Translations under genes and position numbers: made by a program | In this document: one piece after another, positions 27,091 through 39,756 of the stretch | Numbering within the stretch: position 1 is the first letter of the stretch | Layout of the letters: each line of letters begins with the position of its first letter | Assembly (NCBI RefSeq): GCF_037975245.1 | Contig: NC_092563.1 | Span: 16,242,594-16,306,593, forward strand | Reading direction: 5' to 3' | DNA: 64,000 nt | DNA from: Apostichopus japonicus | Taxonomy: Eukaryota > Echinodermata > Holothuroidea > Aspidochirotida > Stichopodidae | The notes under the pieces: generated by a model | The model's database searches: none | The model's input: the letters and a program-made list of their open reading frames with translations, nothing else | Told to the model about the DNA's origin: nothing

Positions 27091-29507
27091 TCATAACTTG
27101 GCAGCCAGATACTTTGATTCCGGAAGTACGAGCGAAGATGGAACACTTCTGACGTCACCGACACCTGAGGGAGGAAGAGATAAGGAAAGCAGAGATCTTA
27201 AATAATCCAAGATCAATTTCTCCTTCATGACGGTAATGCCGAGGTAATCTGTGAAATTGACCATTTAGCAATGACAACAGTTCATCCAATTGACTCTAAT
27301 AGTTGACTTGAGAGCTGGCTCCAAGAACTTAGAAGCTATTTAAGCAAGCGATACAGTTTTATGCAAGTCTCAATATTGAGTGGTTCATCCAATTGACTCC
27401 AATAGTTGACTTGAGAGCTGGCTCCAAGAACTTAGAATCTATATATAAAGCAAGTGATATAGTTTTATGCAAGTTCTTAATATTGGGTGGTTCATCCAAT
27501 CGAATCTAATAGTTGACTTGAGAGCTCGCTCCAAGAACTTAGAAGCTATATTAGCAAGCGATATATTTTTACGCAAGTCTTAATATTGGGTGGTTCATAC
27601 AATCGACTCTAAGAGTTGACTTGAGAGCTGGCTCCAAGAACTTAGAATCTATATATAAAGCAAGTGAAATAGTTTTATGCAAGTTCTTAATATTGGGTGG
27701 TTCATCCAATCGAATCTAATAGTTGACTTGAGAGCTCGCTCCAAGAACTTAGAAGCTATATAAGCAAGCGATATATTTTTACGCAAGTCTTAATATTGGG
27801 TGGTTCATACAATCGACTCTAAGAGTTGACTTGAGAGCTGGCTCCAAGAACTAAGAAGCTATATAAGTAAGCAATATAGTTTTAAACAAGTTCTTAATAT
27901 TGGGTGGTTCATCCAATCGACTCTAAGAGTTGACTTGAGAGCTGGCTTCAAGAATTAAGAAGCTATATAAGTAAGCAATATAGTTTTAAACAAGTTCTTA
28001 ATATTGGGTGGTTCATCCAATCGACTCTAATAGTTGACTTGAGAGCTGGCTCCAAGAACTAAGAAGCTATATAAGTAAGCAATATAGTTTTAAACAAGTT
28101 CTTAATATTGGGTGGTTCATCCAATCGACTCTAATAGTTGACTTGAGAGCTGGCTCCAAGAACTTAGAAGCTATATAAAATAAGCAAGCGATATAGTTTT
28201 ATCCAAGTCTTAATATTGGTTCATGCAACCCACTCTAATAGTTGGTTATTTTCAAAACCGCACCATATTTTTAAGCAATATGAATCTCAGAAGCCATAGC
28301 AGATGTTGAAATCCCACAGGTTTGGAGGATGGATCAGGGGTGCTGGATTTGGGAGGTGTGGGATTGGGAGGGGTGGGAGATAATACAATTGGAGAAAAGT
28401 TGGTAAGACTGAAACTTTAACTTACCTGAAAGTATCATGGACAACTTAAGTTCGTCCCTCAAAATCTGAAGTACCTGCTCAATGCCATCTGCACCCTGTA
28501 AAGTATGAAAATGTTAAGAATAAGGTCAAAATGTTATGATCTTTTTTATTGTAAATGTTCTAGCAATTTTCAACATGATTAATTGTTGGTTAATTTATTA
28601 ACGATTTGCAACAGACATGAAAAGTTCCTTGAATCTAATAGTTGAGGAATTTTAACAAAATGATAACGTGATGATTTATCAAATGTCATCTGTTTAAAAA
28701 TTTGCAGCTAAATAATAAACTGATCACTATATTCATTTCATCAAGTCAACATTTTGCAAGGAACGATGAACCTAAAAAAATAAATATATTAAATGCAAAA
28801 GTTTTATCATCCCAAAAAATGGTATTTTTTTAACTTCTCAAGGAAACAAAAGGAATGTCTATGTCTGCACACTAACTTTAAGAGAGGGTAGACACCTTTA
28901 ATATCCTTTTGATGATGGTGGGAGGGGGGGGGGGTGGGGAGCGGCTGTGGGGCAGAGAAGGTGAAACTTTTAGAAGTAAAACTTTTAGAAGTAAAACTTC
29001 CATGGATAGTATCTCTGACATATTCTCGAGCTCAACTCACATTTACCGCTAATCCCCACAAAACAGGTCGTCCGACGAAAACTGCCCGTGCTCCCAGTGC
29101 TAATGCCTTTAACACGTCCGTTCCATTTCTGACTCCTCCGTCCATGTACACTTCCACACCGGAATCCTTAACTGCATCGACCACCTCTTGAAGGGCATCG
29201 ATCTAATGAACAGCAAAAATTGAAGAAATAAAACTTCATTTTCCATCCCGTTTCCAATAGCATTTTACATTCTTGTTTTATTCTGTTTAAAAATACTTGT
29301 TTTTGTAACAGTGCCAAGAGCATGTCAGATACTTTTTCAATGTCAAAAGTCATCAATATTTTTGTTTGTATAATTAGTACATTAGATGTGCGGTCTTTTA
29401 TTGGTCAGTTCTCACAGTAACCCTCATCATTTGCAGATATTGTTAGAACTAGAAAGAAAACCAAACTTACAAAAATACTATTTATTTAAGATTGTACATC
29501 ATAAAAC

Positions 29508-29548
<41 letters not shown>

Positions 29549-32500
29549 CCCATGCATAGTTTGGTCATCTCTTGAATGCTAATAAGCCTGTCATTATAGT
29601 CCATAATTTCCATTTTCAGAATTTTTCGTATCCTTACAGACAAGTTTATCATCAAATATTTAATACCATATGCAGACCTAAATATAAACTTTTTGCATAG
29701 TTCAAACTCTTATCATTCTTTCAAACTTCTAGTTATCATTTCCATTATCAGAAACTGTCAAAAACCGGAAGTCTGGTGAAAGGTATTAAAATCCACAGCA
29801 TAATTATGAAGTTTTGTCATCAAAATCCTCTTGAAATTCACATCAATCAGGACAGACAGCTTGTTTTATATCATTTTTTTTAATCTCCATGACGACATGA
29901 ACACTCACTGGTGCGGGCACGCCCTCCAGTTGTCTTCCTCCGTGAGCCGACACCAAGATACCATTTACTCCAAGAGAGGCAGCTTTTCTAGCCGTCTTAG
30001 CTGCACAGAGTAGAGGAAAGGGACAGGTCTACAATACTCACATTTTCTAGCATTTACCCCTCCCCCCACCCCCACCCCACCCCCACCCCAAAATGTAGTG
30101 TAAAGGTTATTGATATCATTGCTCAAAGTGAATAGAAAATCCAAGAGTATGAATAATTGGAAAAACAGTTTTTAGTCGTTTAGTATTTCCCTAAGAGTGA
30201 AAAAGTCAACAGAATTAAGCTCATTTGAAAATCTAGCAATCTGATGAGGATCGATGATGACTCAACTCGAAACATTGCTGAATACGTTTAAGTAAATTCG
30301 GAACCTGAATGATTGTGAGGGCGGAGGGGGGGGGGGGGGGGGAATTAACCGCTACACCACTCCTTCACTCTGATGTGTGAGGGGATGACTGTAGAATGGC
30401 GGTGACTTGCATTTTGGCATTTCAGATATTTGTTGGTGATATCATCAGTTAAAATTTGACTACTCCACTAATGTTTGAATTTAATTGAGTAAAAATTCCT
30501 CTTTTTTTTTATTTAAAATTTCTAAACGGTCATGACTTTTGTAAACAATCAATCCGTCACTTTACAAAACCACTCGATCGTAGATAGAAGAGTTGTCCAC
30601 GTATTAAGCCCATCCATCGTACCTGATAGCACCCCCTTTAAAACAATGGGTAGTTTCGTGAATGATTTCAACCACAATATGTCTTCCTCGGTAGCGTGAG
30701 ACTGGGCGACTTGAGTAATGGTATAATCGAAGAAGTGTGGGTCGGGACTGTTGATGTATTCCTCTTTGTGTTCCTCGAGTAACAAGTTGACACAACTGGG
30801 AAGGAAGATGTTTTTAATGCCTTGTCAAAATTTCATTCATAGGTGTTACAGTTTATAACAACTATTGACATTACCATATTTAAATTCCATGGTAAATATG
30901 AGAGTTTCTAAAAGTTTTCTGTGCTGATATGACTCTACTATTAAGTCTAGCTTGCCACCGTTTTCCAAGAGATTAGTGATTGTTGAGTTGAGTATTTTGC
31001 TCGGCTGGAATCGATATTGTCAAGTCTGTTTGACAATTGCTTGTACAGCAGTCTTCAGTTGGCTCTAGCCTAGTCAAGTCTCAGATACCTGAGCTATATC
31101 AAGTCCCACAAAGCTTGAGTCAAGTCAATTTTCAATAGCTGAGCCAAATCAAGTCTCACATACCTGAGCTAAGTCAAGTCTCAAATACCTGAGCTATATC
31201 AAGTCCCACAAAGCTTGAGTCAAGTCAATTTTCAATAGCTGAGCCAAGTCAAGTGGCACATACCTTAGTCAAGTCAAGTCTCACATACCTGACTTATATC
31301 TAGGGATGCACCGGATCCAAATTTTTGGATCCGGCTGGAACCGGATTTTGCCAGATAGTACATGAAATCCGGCCGGATAAAATCCGGCCGGAACCGGATT
31401 TTATCATTACACAAAAGAAAATCATTAATAAGAAGTAGAAGTATGAAACAAGGAGCAAATGTTAGGTGAGGTATACGCATATTATAAAGAAGGTGAAATT
31501 AAAGACCCCATTTAGTGGGTCAGACCATTGAGAAAATAAAATTAACATGTTAAACCTAATTTTTCCTTACTTTGAATGTGTTTATTAATTTTTGGAAATA
31601 GTTGACATTGATTTAAGTTAAAACCAACACCTTTTTAAGGAATAATTCAGGCCAGATTTTGAAAAAGATCCGGCTAGATTTTGAAAAAGATTCGGCCGGA
31701 TTTTCAAAAAGAACCGGCCGGATTTTGAAAAATATCCGGATAATTGCTCACTATCCGGCCGGATAGTCCAGCCGGACCGGATATCCAGTGCATCCCTACT
31801 TATATCAAGTCCCATAACGCTTGAGTCAAGTCAATTTTCAATAGCTGAGCCAAGTCAAGTGGCACATACCTTAGTCAAGACAAGTCTCACATACCTGAGC
31901 TATATCAAGTCCCACAAAGCTTGAGTCAAGTCAATTTTAAATAGCTGAGCCAAATCAAGTGGCACATACCTGAGCCAAGTCAAGTCTCACATACCTGAGC
32001 TATATCAAGTCCCACAAAGCTTGAGTCAAGTCAATTTTAAATAGCTGAGCCAAATCAAGTGGCACATACCTGAGCCAAGTCAAGTCTCACATACCTGAGC
32101 TATATCAAGTCCTACAAAGCCGAGTCAAGTCAAGTTCCACATACCTGAGTCAAGTCAGGTTTCACATACCTGAGTCAGGTCAAGTCTCACATACCTGAGT
32201 CAAGTCAAGTCTCACATACCTGAGTCAAGTCATTTTTCAATTACCTGAGCCAAGTCTTGAGTCACACGTACCTGGTCCAGGTCAAGTCCCACAAAGCTGA
32301 GTCCAGTCAATTTTCAATTGTTTTTTGGTTGAGTGAATGAAAATCCTAACTATTGTTAGAACAGTCAAATGAAAGCCTATTGCTAGATCTTGAGAGACAG
32401 AACAACTGTGAACACTAATATAGGTCTGTGTGTTTCTATGTCATTTGAATCCAGAAATCCAACCCACAAACCTTGCTTGACTACCAGATGACACTTGGAC

Positions 32501-35500
32501 ACTCTCATGACATTTCCATTATTTTTTACAAAATCAGGAAAAACAACTAACCACCTTGACCAAACTTCTGCAAGCATCAACAGCAAAACCTTGACACATG
32601 ACCAAAAAGAAACCATTTTCGTTTAAAGTTCAAAGTTAATTATAAACGAAAAAGAATGAAAACCCTACCTCAATCCTTTCCTTGATCTTATATAATCAAG
32701 CTTGCCTAACGATGAAGTTTTCTTTGTACTATTTACTTGTAAGCCTGAAGAATCTATGGTCACCACGAGAGCTTTGAATCCTGCCTTCTCGGCATTTCTG
32801 ATGATTGATTTGGTGATAGCTGAGTTCTTAAAGAAATACATCTGCATCCAGAGAAGTCCATCAGCTGCCTCTTGGTGTAAGGTGGTCACATGGGTGTTGG
32901 ATACGGAGCTGAGGATCATAGCAGTACCTTGACTTTGGGCAGCTGCCAATGAAAAGTTTCCAAACAATTTAATAACTAGTTAAGCAGAAAATGAGTTCAC
33001 TTTTTGAGTTAGCATAAATTTCAAAAGATTAACTTTATAATTATCCTTTCTCTTTGGCTAGTAATGTATCAAGAGTGGGTAGGCTTTGTGATAGCATGTG
33101 TAGTGAGATCTTTACTTATATTTTACGACGGATTGACTTTTAATAATAATAATAATAATAATCAGCAGTTATTTTTACGACGCTTAGGCGACCACAAATG
33201 CGGGAGAAGCTCGCAAGGGCTTATGGATTACAACTCGGGTGGCTTCCAATTCGACAATCTAACTCAAATTTTGAATCTTTTCAATTAGAAAAGTCATTTC
33301 AGATGGGAAAAACGTAGATTGCTCTTGGATGGAAACCCACCTTACTATGACCCGGCCGGGTATTGAACCCGGAACCTGCCGATTGCTAAGCCTCCTTGCT
33401 TCAAATGCCACCGCCTTTATCCACTCGTCCACAACAACACGGTATTCTATAATTTTAGGTCAGGTGATCCCCCCTCCCCCCCCCCCCCCTTTGGACGTTG
33501 GCTTTATAGAGTTAGTAGCAGTGAGCAGTCAATAAAATTGTCCTGTCAGGTAAAAGTGGGTACGATTTAACGATAACATTGGGTTACTGTCCAATTCACA
33601 AGACTACACTTGTAGCATTGACACTCCACATATCATTGAAGCATGTTATCCTACAGATTGGCATCATTTCAAATAGAAACCTTGTTGAATCGTAGCCGTT
33701 AGACCTTCATCAATAGGATAACTTTACAAGTTGCTGTTATACATTTGACTTGTGTGCCTTGAAATTGCAATATCATATGACTTGTGACTTGATAAGTTGC
33801 TGCTATACGTTTGACTTTTGTGCCTTGCTTGCGATAAAAATTAATTGACTTGTGATTTGACTTGAGAGACAAATTGACTTGAGACTTGACTTAACAAAAA
33901 TGACAGCCCCAAGGTTGATTGATGAGTTCAAGGGTTCGTGATTTACAGTAAAAGCGGCTTAGGCCTCCTCTACTCCATCCTGAAGGTCGGTGGGATCAAA
34001 AATGCAGTATTTATGAAGACAGATTGATGATAGGATAGTTACTTAATGTAATGAATGTTAGAATAGGTGCTTGCCAATTTTTTTATCAAGGCCAAAGAGA
34101 TTGAATGCATAACAAGGCTTTGATTATGAAAGCTGTCTCATTAAACTTACCTTTTATTGCACCTCGCTCTTTGGAAGGATGTGCAAGGCCATGTAAAGCA
34201 GTTGGAGAAATACAGATTGGCATCTTGATGTCATGACCAAGGACCGTTGTAGATAAAGAAGTTACCAGGGTGCTGTTTAACACTCTCGGTCGGAAGCGAA
34301 ACCTTGAGCAAGCAAGAAAGAAAAAAGGAAAATGTTAAAAGAATTTGCATGGAACAACATCAGAGGAACAAACAAATAAATTGCCATAATTACATTTTGT
34401 CAAATAGTCAGCAAGTATGAAGTCATGATTATCACTTTGTATATCAACCTTTCTTGACTAGCTAAACCTTACTAAACCTTACTAAACCTTTCTTGACTAA
34501 CTAAACCTTACTAAACCTTGCTTAAACTTAAACTGACCTTTCTTGACTAGCTAAACCTTGCTAACCCTGACTTAACCTTTTATTAGTTACCTTTCTTGAC
34601 TAGCTAAGCCTTACTTAAACTTATATTAACCTGTCTTGACTAGCTAAACCTTACTAAACCTTGCTAAAACTTAAACTGACCTTTCTTGACCAGCTAAACC
34701 TTGCTAACCCTGACTAAACGTTTTATTAACCTTTCTTGACTAGCTAAACCTTACTAAACCTTATATTCACCTTTCTTGACTAGCTAAACCTTACTCCAAA
34801 TGAAATGAATCACAGTAGGTGGTTTGTGATGTCATCACCATATTCTTAAAAAGCTTTTCTTAATAGGCTATTACAATTTTCTGGTTGGTTTATCCTTGAA
34901 ACGCTGATACATTAGGAATGTTTGCTGTAAAGGTTTTCTGTAGTTAGTATTTCATCAAACTGCAACTTTCATTTTTGGTATAAATTTATACTATTCTCAT
35001 CTGTGGGTAAATGATTGAAACCGTATAAAGACAAACAAGACAATTTTCAGATCCATTTAACCCACCAACAACATTAACCCTGCTTTTGACAGATTTGTTT
35101 GCATACTATCACCCAATTTATGTATCTCTGTGATACAAAATGCTGGGAGAATGTGAGTTTGACCAAACATGTAGAGACTTTTTAGTAATCAACTTCGGCG
35201 AACAGAGAATCCTTTGAAGAAGCACATATGGGAAGGGTATGTTTTTCCAAATCAACAGTACAATCGGTGTAAATCTAACATGTACAATTTCACATTCTCA
35301 AAAATTCATTTGGGATCTCCAAAGGCACTTGTATTACAGAAGCAGGGTGGTAGAGGGGGGGGGGGGAGGGGGGGGGTCGAGGGGAAAGAGAGGATATATT
35401 GTCATGGCCACTCTGAGAAGTAGAGTAGAAAGTGCCCTCTAATTATGATATCATTTCTTTGATATTGGGATACTTCACTTATTCTTGCAGCTATGAATTA

Positions 35501-36034
35501 ACACATTTATTTACAAAATGCCAAAAGGTCATATCAGAACTGGCATTCAAATTTCAGCATTCTAAAGCACCTGCACAGGACTTTCAAAAAAAAGTTGCTC
35601 AGTGTCTCTGATCCTCCAAATTTTCCACGCCATTTAGGAGAGTTAGAATAGACGATTAAACATCTCTGTCAAATAAATACTTTCAGAGTGGCATTATAAA
35701 TGTTTGATTATTATCTGACTTTTCATCATATTTACTGAATACTGTTAAGTGGACAACATTGATAACTTTTACCTTAAACTATATGGATATACGAGGTAAC
35801 CACCTAGGAGTTACTGAGTGATCAATAGATGTTTTAAATTTCTTTATCATCATCAAATCTGCTTTAATACCTCTGAAAAGCTTTTCTGCTGTCCTTCCTT
35901 GTTTGATCATATCCCGAAACTCCACGTGAATAGTAATAGTTTATCGGTCCATATAACTTCTCCCTTGCAGCATCTTCAAAGTCTTGGACATGGGTCAGCA
36001 GTTTGCTTTGCATTTTATATGGTTTCTTCAACAT
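27091..36034 (-). CDS. HAO1-like: FMN-dependent 2-hydroxyacid oxidase, eight exons
   Basis: Peroxisomal flavoenzyme that oxidises 2-hydroxyacids such as glycolate with oxygen, giving a 2-oxoacid and H2O2. The exons are 35871-36034, 34151-34302, 32669-32942, 30623-30795, 29909-30000, 29041-29202, 28426-28495 and 27091-27164. All junctions are GT-AG and in phase. Two in-frame starts exist, 36034 (386 aa) and 36013 (379 aa; human HAO1 is 370); the second gives the better family length. With the second start, active-site residues of the family are kept: Y134, D162, K243 (VLKG), H267 and R270 (SAHGGRQ). The FMN/barrel motif [18 protein letters not shown] lies in exon 6. The C-terminus is AKL, a type 1 peroxisomal signal. 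The loop after D162 ([14 protein letters not shown]) is unlike the usual TPYLGNR-type sequence and may change substrate choice. HAO1 against HAO2 cannot be decided. Confidence 0.93.
27270..28240. repeat. Satellite array, about nine units of 103-108 bp
   Basis: Each unit contains AGTTGACTTGAGAGCT, CTCCAAGAACT and TTAATATTGGGTGGTTCAT. Two unit types alternate in the first half (AAGCGATATATTTTTACGC and AAGTGATATAGTTTTATGC), making a dimer of about 210 bp. The last units are more uniform (AAGCAATATAGTTTTAAAC). It lies in HAO intron 7. Confidence 0.85.
30235..30279 (+). ncRNA. Hammerhead-like motif, incomplete
   Basis: AGCAAT and ATTGCT form a perfect 6-bp stem I around CTGATGA and GAAAC. Stem II is weak and there is no stem III or normal cleavage triplet, so it is probably a decayed retroelement ribozyme. 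It lies in HAO intron 4, antisense to the gene. Confidence 0.35.
31063..32310. repeat. AAGTCAAGT minisatellite in HAO intron 3
   Basis: Irregular repeats of CCTGAGTCAAGTCAAGTC and TCCCACAAAGCTTGAGTCAA, with a longer period of about 110 bp in parts (for example near 31905 and 31990). Split by the hAT element at 31301-31798. No coding value. Confidence 0.85.
31301..31798. mobile_element. hAT-type MITE with perfect 8-bp TSD
   Basis: The ends are TAGGGATGCACCGGATCC and GGATATCCAGTGCATCCCTA. The 8-bp duplication CTTATATC lies at 31293-31300 and 31799-31806. The interior has many GGCCGGAT copies in both directions. TAGGGATGCACCG termini are typical of hAT MITEs. Confidence 0.9.
33150..33440 (-). 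mobile_element. tRNA-derived SINE, full-length copy
   Basis: On the minus strand it begins with the head GGACGAGTGGATAAAGGCGG and the B-box CCGGGTTCAATACC. It ends near CGTCGTAAAAATAACTGC and an ATT repeat (33141-33161). It is the same family as 12254-12430 but keeps the middle segment. It lies in HAO intron 2. Confidence 0.7.
34440..34800. repeat. CTTGACTAGCTAAACCTTACT minisatellite
   Basis: About eight irregular copies of CTTTCTTGACTAGCTAAACC joined to one or more ACTAAACCTT units. It lies in HAO intron 1. Confidence 0.85.
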
Positions 36035-36137
36035 CTACATGGTGGAAGTAAAAAAAGAAATTGGTCTTCAGCACCTATTAACTGAATTTTGAGACAACTT
36101 CAACAAAGTTGCAGAATGTTGATAGGACTTTTACTTC

Positions 36138-36345
36138 TAGAAGTAGTAGTAGTAACAGTAGTATTAGTACTAGTAGTAGTAGTAGTACTAGTAGTAGTAA
36201 TAGTGGCAGTATTAGTACTAGCATAGTAGTATTAGTAGTAGAAGTACATAACAGGAGTAGCAGCAGTAGTAGTAGTATTAGTAGTACTTAGTAACAGCAG
36301 TAGCAGTAGTAACTAGTAGTAGTAGTAGTAGCAGTAGTAGTGTTT
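36138..36345. repeat. AGT trinucleotide repeat
   Basis: Runs of AGT with occasional CAG and ACT lie just upstream of HAO exon 1. The Ser-rich reading frame here is an artefact of the repeat. Confidence 0.9.
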
Positions 36346-36719
36346 CAATATCTACAAATATCTGTGAAATAGACACATTTTACCAATTTTGAGCTAACAT
36401 CCCTTTAATAATTGTTGAGAGCTACATGACATTTGTAAAATATTTTGGGGAAATTGGCCAATTTTTTTCACCATTTAAGATGACCTTTTGACCCCTTGAG
36501 GATGTGGAAAATTGATGGGACGTTTAAGTGCATGATTAAAAAACAAGAGAATGCATTCTGAAGCAGATTTAATTTTCCTTGATGCCAGGTATGTTTCGTT
36601 GAAGATCTATGGAGTCCATTCACAGAACTACTGTTATCTATATTGAATTTGACCAAACTATGTTCACCAACGGAAAATCTTAGCATTGGAGAATTTACAG
36701 ATTAACTGACATAGCTTTA

Positions 36720-37240
36720 ATTTTGGAGTTATCTTGCTTAAAAGATTTTCAGACTTTGATGTTGACCTCTTGTGATCTTTGACCTCTACAAATTTCAGTA
36801 GGATTCTTGCATTCACCAAGCTGGATCTACATACTAAGTATGAAATTTAACAATGATAAACTTCTTGTGTTATCTTGTTTACAAGATTTCTAGACTTACA
36901 CTTAAATGTTGACTGCAAATGACCTTTGACCTCCACCAAGTTCAATAGGGTTCTTGTACTCAATAAGCTGAATCTACATACCATATATGAAGTTCAAGAA
37001 AGATGTACAGTACTTTTAGGGTTATCATGTTCACAAAGTTTTCAGACTTTCAACTCTGTTAACCAATAAATAACCACTGAACTTCAGAGCATACAATAGT
37101 CTTCTTGTACTCAATAAGGCAGATCCACACACCAAGTATCAAGTTAATCCACCATTTTTGAGTTAGTGTGTTTACAAGCAAGTGCTACATACACACACAC
37201 AGCACCATCACATAGATTCCTTTTGCCTCTGGTAAGGAAT
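36720..37240. repeat. Tandem diverged repeat with TGACCT blocks
   Basis: Three units of about 150 bp share ACCTTTGACCTC, ATAGGGTTCTTGTACTCA, CTACATACCA and GTTATC-GTTTACAAG. They end with CACACACAC and CATAGATTCCTTTTGCC. Related to 5780-6770. Confidence 0.6.
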
Positions 37241-37244
37241 AACA

Positions 37245-38300
37245 AAAACTCATCATGATTTGTCATGGTAAACCATCAAACTAAGAAAAGTTGCACTGGA
37301 TCTGTAATCCGTACCAACAACTTTCTCTGTGCTGTATTCTGATTTATTAGGTAACTGCTAAAAGGTTCACCGACTGCATGAATAGCACCACATTCATAAT
37401 CCTTAAAATTGTGTTCTCCACTAAGGGTCACAACTAACAAGTGCAGTTGTTCCTTTTTATTTATTAATATAATACCCACATAATTTATTGCTTCAATGCA
37501 AGTGATTGGATTTTAATAAGAACACCACTGTCATGCTACATGTTGCTCAACAAGATATAGTAATTCCACATTGGTCACAAACAAAAAGAAATTGTCACGT
37601 TGGGCCAAGGTAAGCTAGGCTATATCACGAATACGATGAATGACTTTGGCAGGTTTTGCATCATGATTCAACTTCTATAAGGCAAACTAATAGTACTAAA
37701 TTCCGATTTTCATTGTCTGAAGAACTAGGAAATTATTTAATTGACGCTAATACATTGAAGCTTATGATAAAGGTACGACGTTCTCGTGCATCTACTACAT
37801 ACAGTTGACCTAGCCGTGCATATTTAGCCCGATACTAACATAACCTAGGCCTAGGCTACTGTACACCAGAGTGAATTGTTGGAGTTTTCATATCGGCTAT
37901 ATGCCATTGGCAGTAGTTTAGGGTTTTCATTTTAGTGTAACGGAAACGAAATCTTAACAACACCTGTTTGTTCGGAAGACTAACGAACTTACATTCGAAG
38001 ATCATTCGTGACCTAGATCAGTATTTGAAATGTTCTTACTGTGTTCGTGAGAGAATCATTTGCTAAGTAAACACAAAGATATTTCACCTTCGGCTTCGGT
38101 TAATTATCTTTGGTAAACAAGTGTCACACTGCAATGTTGAAAGCCTAACAAGCCGTTGGGTCTGCCCTTGCCCATTGATTTTGTGTGGCTGACCGTTGCG
38201 TATTCCTGTCTATACAATGTTAAAGTTAAACCTGAATCGTGCAGCAGCTATTTCAATCAAGTTCCGAACATGCTACTACCATTGTACATGACGGTACGAG
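37245..38300. other. Intergenic DNA, nothing recognised
   Basis: AT-rich single-copy-looking sequence upstream of the HAO gene. I find no exon, RNA gene or clear repeat. Confidence 0.4.
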
Positions 38301-38307
38301 CTTTTGT

Positions 38308-39036
38308 ATCGCTTCTCGGCCTTTTTGCTAAGATCATTAGTAGTATCTGTTCCCCTTCTAGAGGAATCGTGATACACATCTGACGATGATCACACAGTCA
38401 CAGTCTCGATTCAAGAGGACTGGGGTTGACAACGTATGGCAAGCCGTTTTAGTTTTTATTTGTATTTGATGATATCACCAATTCTATTGCTGATATCACC
38501 AATTATTGATGATATCATCAAATAATTGGTGATATCATCAAATAATTGGTGATATCAACAAATGATTTGGTGATATCAGTAAATGATTTCTGATATCAAA
38601 TGCGCACAATTACTGATATCACCAATTTATTTGCTGATATCACCAATTCAATTGCTGATATCAGCAATTGATTTGCTGATATCATCAAAATAATTGGTGA
38701 TATCATCAAATATTTTATGATAAACTTATTGCTGATATCAGCAATTGAATTGGTGATATCAGAAAATGAATTGCTGATATCATCAAATGATAGCCTATAC
38801 TGATATCATCAAATAATTGGTGACATCAGCAATTGATTTGCTGATATCAACAAACCATTTGCTGATATATACATATCACTAATTCAATTGCTGATATCAT
38901 CAATTGATTTGCTGATATCATCAAATAATTGTTGATATCATGAAATACAGGATAAAAACTGTGACGGCTTGCCATAAGAACGGATCAGTCGTTTAGTTGT
39001 TGGTTTTTCGTGCCCAGGTTCTATCCTGGGTGACTT
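38308..39036 (+). mobile_element. U2 snRNA-headed retroposon, split by a MITE
   Basis: The head ATCGCTTCTCGGCCTTTTTG at 38308 continues CTAAGATC and AGTAGTATCTGTTC, which matches about the first 45 nt of U2 snRNA. The body then departs from U2: GACGATGATCACACAG, AGAGGACTGGGGTTGA, and after the insertion CGGATCAGTCGTTTAGTTG and CCCAGGTTCTATCCTGGG. It has the same order as 44408-44604 on the other strand. It touches the inner end of the right repeat arm. Confidence 0.85.
38435..38976. mobile_element. MITE made of TGATATCA palindromes
   Basis: The termini TATGGCAAGCCG and CGGCTTGCCATA are inverted, followed by AGTTTTTAT and ATAAAAACTG. The interior is about 20 copies of the 8-bp palindrome TGATATCA spaced by AT-rich linkers (CAATTGA, AAATAATTGG). 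It splits the U2-headed retroposon. Candidate target duplications are AACG or TA; I cannot decide. Confidence 0.8.
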
Positions 39037-39756
39037 CCGCCTGCTCCAAAGAACAGAAAATTAAATGGCTGTGGCTGGAAGTCGAACTCAGGACATGGAG
39101 CTTGTCTGACTCTCTCAGTCACAGAGCACTACCAACTTGGCCACTGCAACTGTTGAGAAATATTGCTTGTTTCTAATATTTCAACTTCAGATTTGAAGCA
39201 GGAAAGAGCAGAAAATAAAATGCTCTCACGTGGATTTGAACTCAGAACATGGAGCTTGTCTGACTCTCTCAGTCACAGAGAACTACCAACTTGGCCACTG
39301 CAACTGTTGAGAAATATGTTAGTTTCTAATATTTCAACTTCAGACCTGAAAAGGTTACCAGTCTATCCCTATATAATAAGTCACCTATAGATACTCCCTG
39401 GTGATTAATGATTAAACTACAAACAGTATCTGATTTGATTGGAAAGGTGCTGGAATATTGATTGAAAATTAAGTAAAAACTATCACATATACATCTATCA
39501 GAACTTTTCACGTTCACCATGAAACACATCACCGCTTGACAGGGTACCCAACGGAATTATTGCTCAATGGTTCGGTTTGCTGTTTTTGTTTTCTGCTATA
39601 CCCAGTTATTGCATAAGAGCTGTTTGCGACCCATATATATTTGGGCGACTGCCAGACTTTGGGAAGTATGGAGTGAGGGATGCCCGACTAATTTAATATA
39701 AAATAAACACCACCAAAATATTTTCATGTTTTTTTCCCATGGCTTTCTCCCAAAAG

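Noticed and set aside
36109-36291. Serine-rich ORF
   Set aside because: It is the AGT trinucleotide repeat.
38308-38360. A functional U2 snRNA gene
   Set aside because: Only about the first 45 nt match U2. The Sm site and the 3' hairpins are missing, and the same chimeric body recurs at 44408 with a target-site duplication.
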